Part shown: positions 63,922 through 64,000 of the stretch, piece after piece | How the letters are laid out: each line of letters opens with the position of its first letter | Position numbering within the stretch: position 1 is the stretch's first letter | DNA from: CAZEQJ01 sp964514385 | Lineage (GTDB): Bacteria; Bacteroidota; Bacteroidia; Cytophagales; Cyclobacteriaceae | Direction: 5' to 3' | Assembly (NCBI GenBank): GCA_964514385.1 | Contig: CAZEQJ010000011.1 | Span: 1 to 64,000 of the forward strand | Length of the DNA stretch: 64,000 bases | The notes under the pieces: model-generated | What the model saw: only the letters and a program-made list of their open reading frames with translations | Database searches by the model: none | What the model was told of the DNA's origin: nothing | Program-made: the position numbers and the translations under genes

Positions 63922-64000
63922 AACAATAATTGAGCAAGAAGATAATCGGTTACCAATATGGCTATACAGCTATTCGTGACGGCAATAGTACTGGAACGGC
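63918..64000 (-). CDS. ABC transporter permease, MlaE-like, C-terminal end
   Basis: The last 26 codons of a minus-strand gene run in from the right edge (RSSTIAVTNSCIAILVTDYL ending AQLLL). The pattern V-x-T/S-x-C/V-x(2-3)-L-V-x-DY-L matches the C terminus of MlaE-type permeases. The stop TGA overlaps the ATG of the ATPase gene by 4 bases, as is common for MlaE-MlaF pairs. Confidence 0.8.
   Translation of the reverse strand, partial: RSSTIAVTNSCIAILVTDYLLAQLLL

Noticed and set aside
1..64000. tRNA genes, CRISPR arrays, insertion sequences, prophage or integrase genes
   Set aside because: No transposase or integrase motifs, spaced direct repeats or tRNA-like T-loops were found on reading both strands.

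Overview
This window looks like chromosomal DNA of a Bacteroidota bacterium, probably of the Cytophagales type. The evidence is gene content and signals: a PorP/SprF-family type IX secretion protein next to a giant PKD-repeat protein with a type IX (type B) sorting domain, bTHX, DUF3857 and DUF2490 proteins, many short-signal lipoproteins, and promoter -7 elements of the Bacteroidota form TAnnTTTG in front of several genes. I see no insertion sequence, prophage, CRISPR array, tRNA or rRNA gene. The window is mostly ordinary core genome.

Layout. 1-2221: the 3' end of pntB and an exported M28 peptidase. 2222-9735 (minus): an eight-gene tryptophan operon, trpE-G-D-C-F-B-A plus a DAHP synthase, every junction overlapping. 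It is preceded by a short leader gene with three consecutive Trp codons and a terminator, so it is very probably controlled by attenuation. The bTHX gene lies just upstream. 10120-16756: small membrane proteins, DinB, a PQQ-type dehydrogenase, lipoproteins, RDD, a gene apparently broken by a frameshift, and dCTP deaminase. 16885-19099: Fur-family regulator, SRP RNA, fructose-6-phosphate aldolase, a small gene and ftsE. 19152-28791 (minus): an ECF sigma / putative anti-sigma / DUF4097 unit, then TPR protein and CCA-adding enzyme, then PorP/SprF and the PKD protein. 28936-34585: pyrG-yidC, a peptide-binding lipoprotein, thioredoxin. 34615-40535 (minus): an AddB-like/AddA-like recombination nuclease-helicase pair. 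40588-48247: methyltransferase, a six-PAS hybrid histidine kinase, a kinase-like membrane protein lacking an ATPase domain, and a TPR lipoprotein. 48343-57320: DUF3857 protein, YciI-like lipoprotein, a catalytically degenerate TrpF paralogue, prohibitin-like SPFH protein, gltA-ACBP-rsmE, and a large zinc metalloprotease. 57365-64000: alpha/beta hydrolase, unknown proteins, TlpA-like thioredoxin, DUF2490, a 46-residue protein, a TetR regulator and an MlaFE-type ABC transporter running off the end.

Most distinctive observations: the trp leader/attenuator (9607-9735); the TrpF-like protein without TrpF catalytic residues (50914-51516); the split gene at 14840-15387, whose two halves join into one recognisable protein by a -1 shift at an A6 tract; the HATPase-less kinase-like protein beside a giant hybrid kinase; and a terminator hairpin (18156-18182) that moves the start of the gene between fsa and ftsE. 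No stretch over 300 bases is without a gene once trpL and bTHX are counted; the longest gap is 51517-51731.
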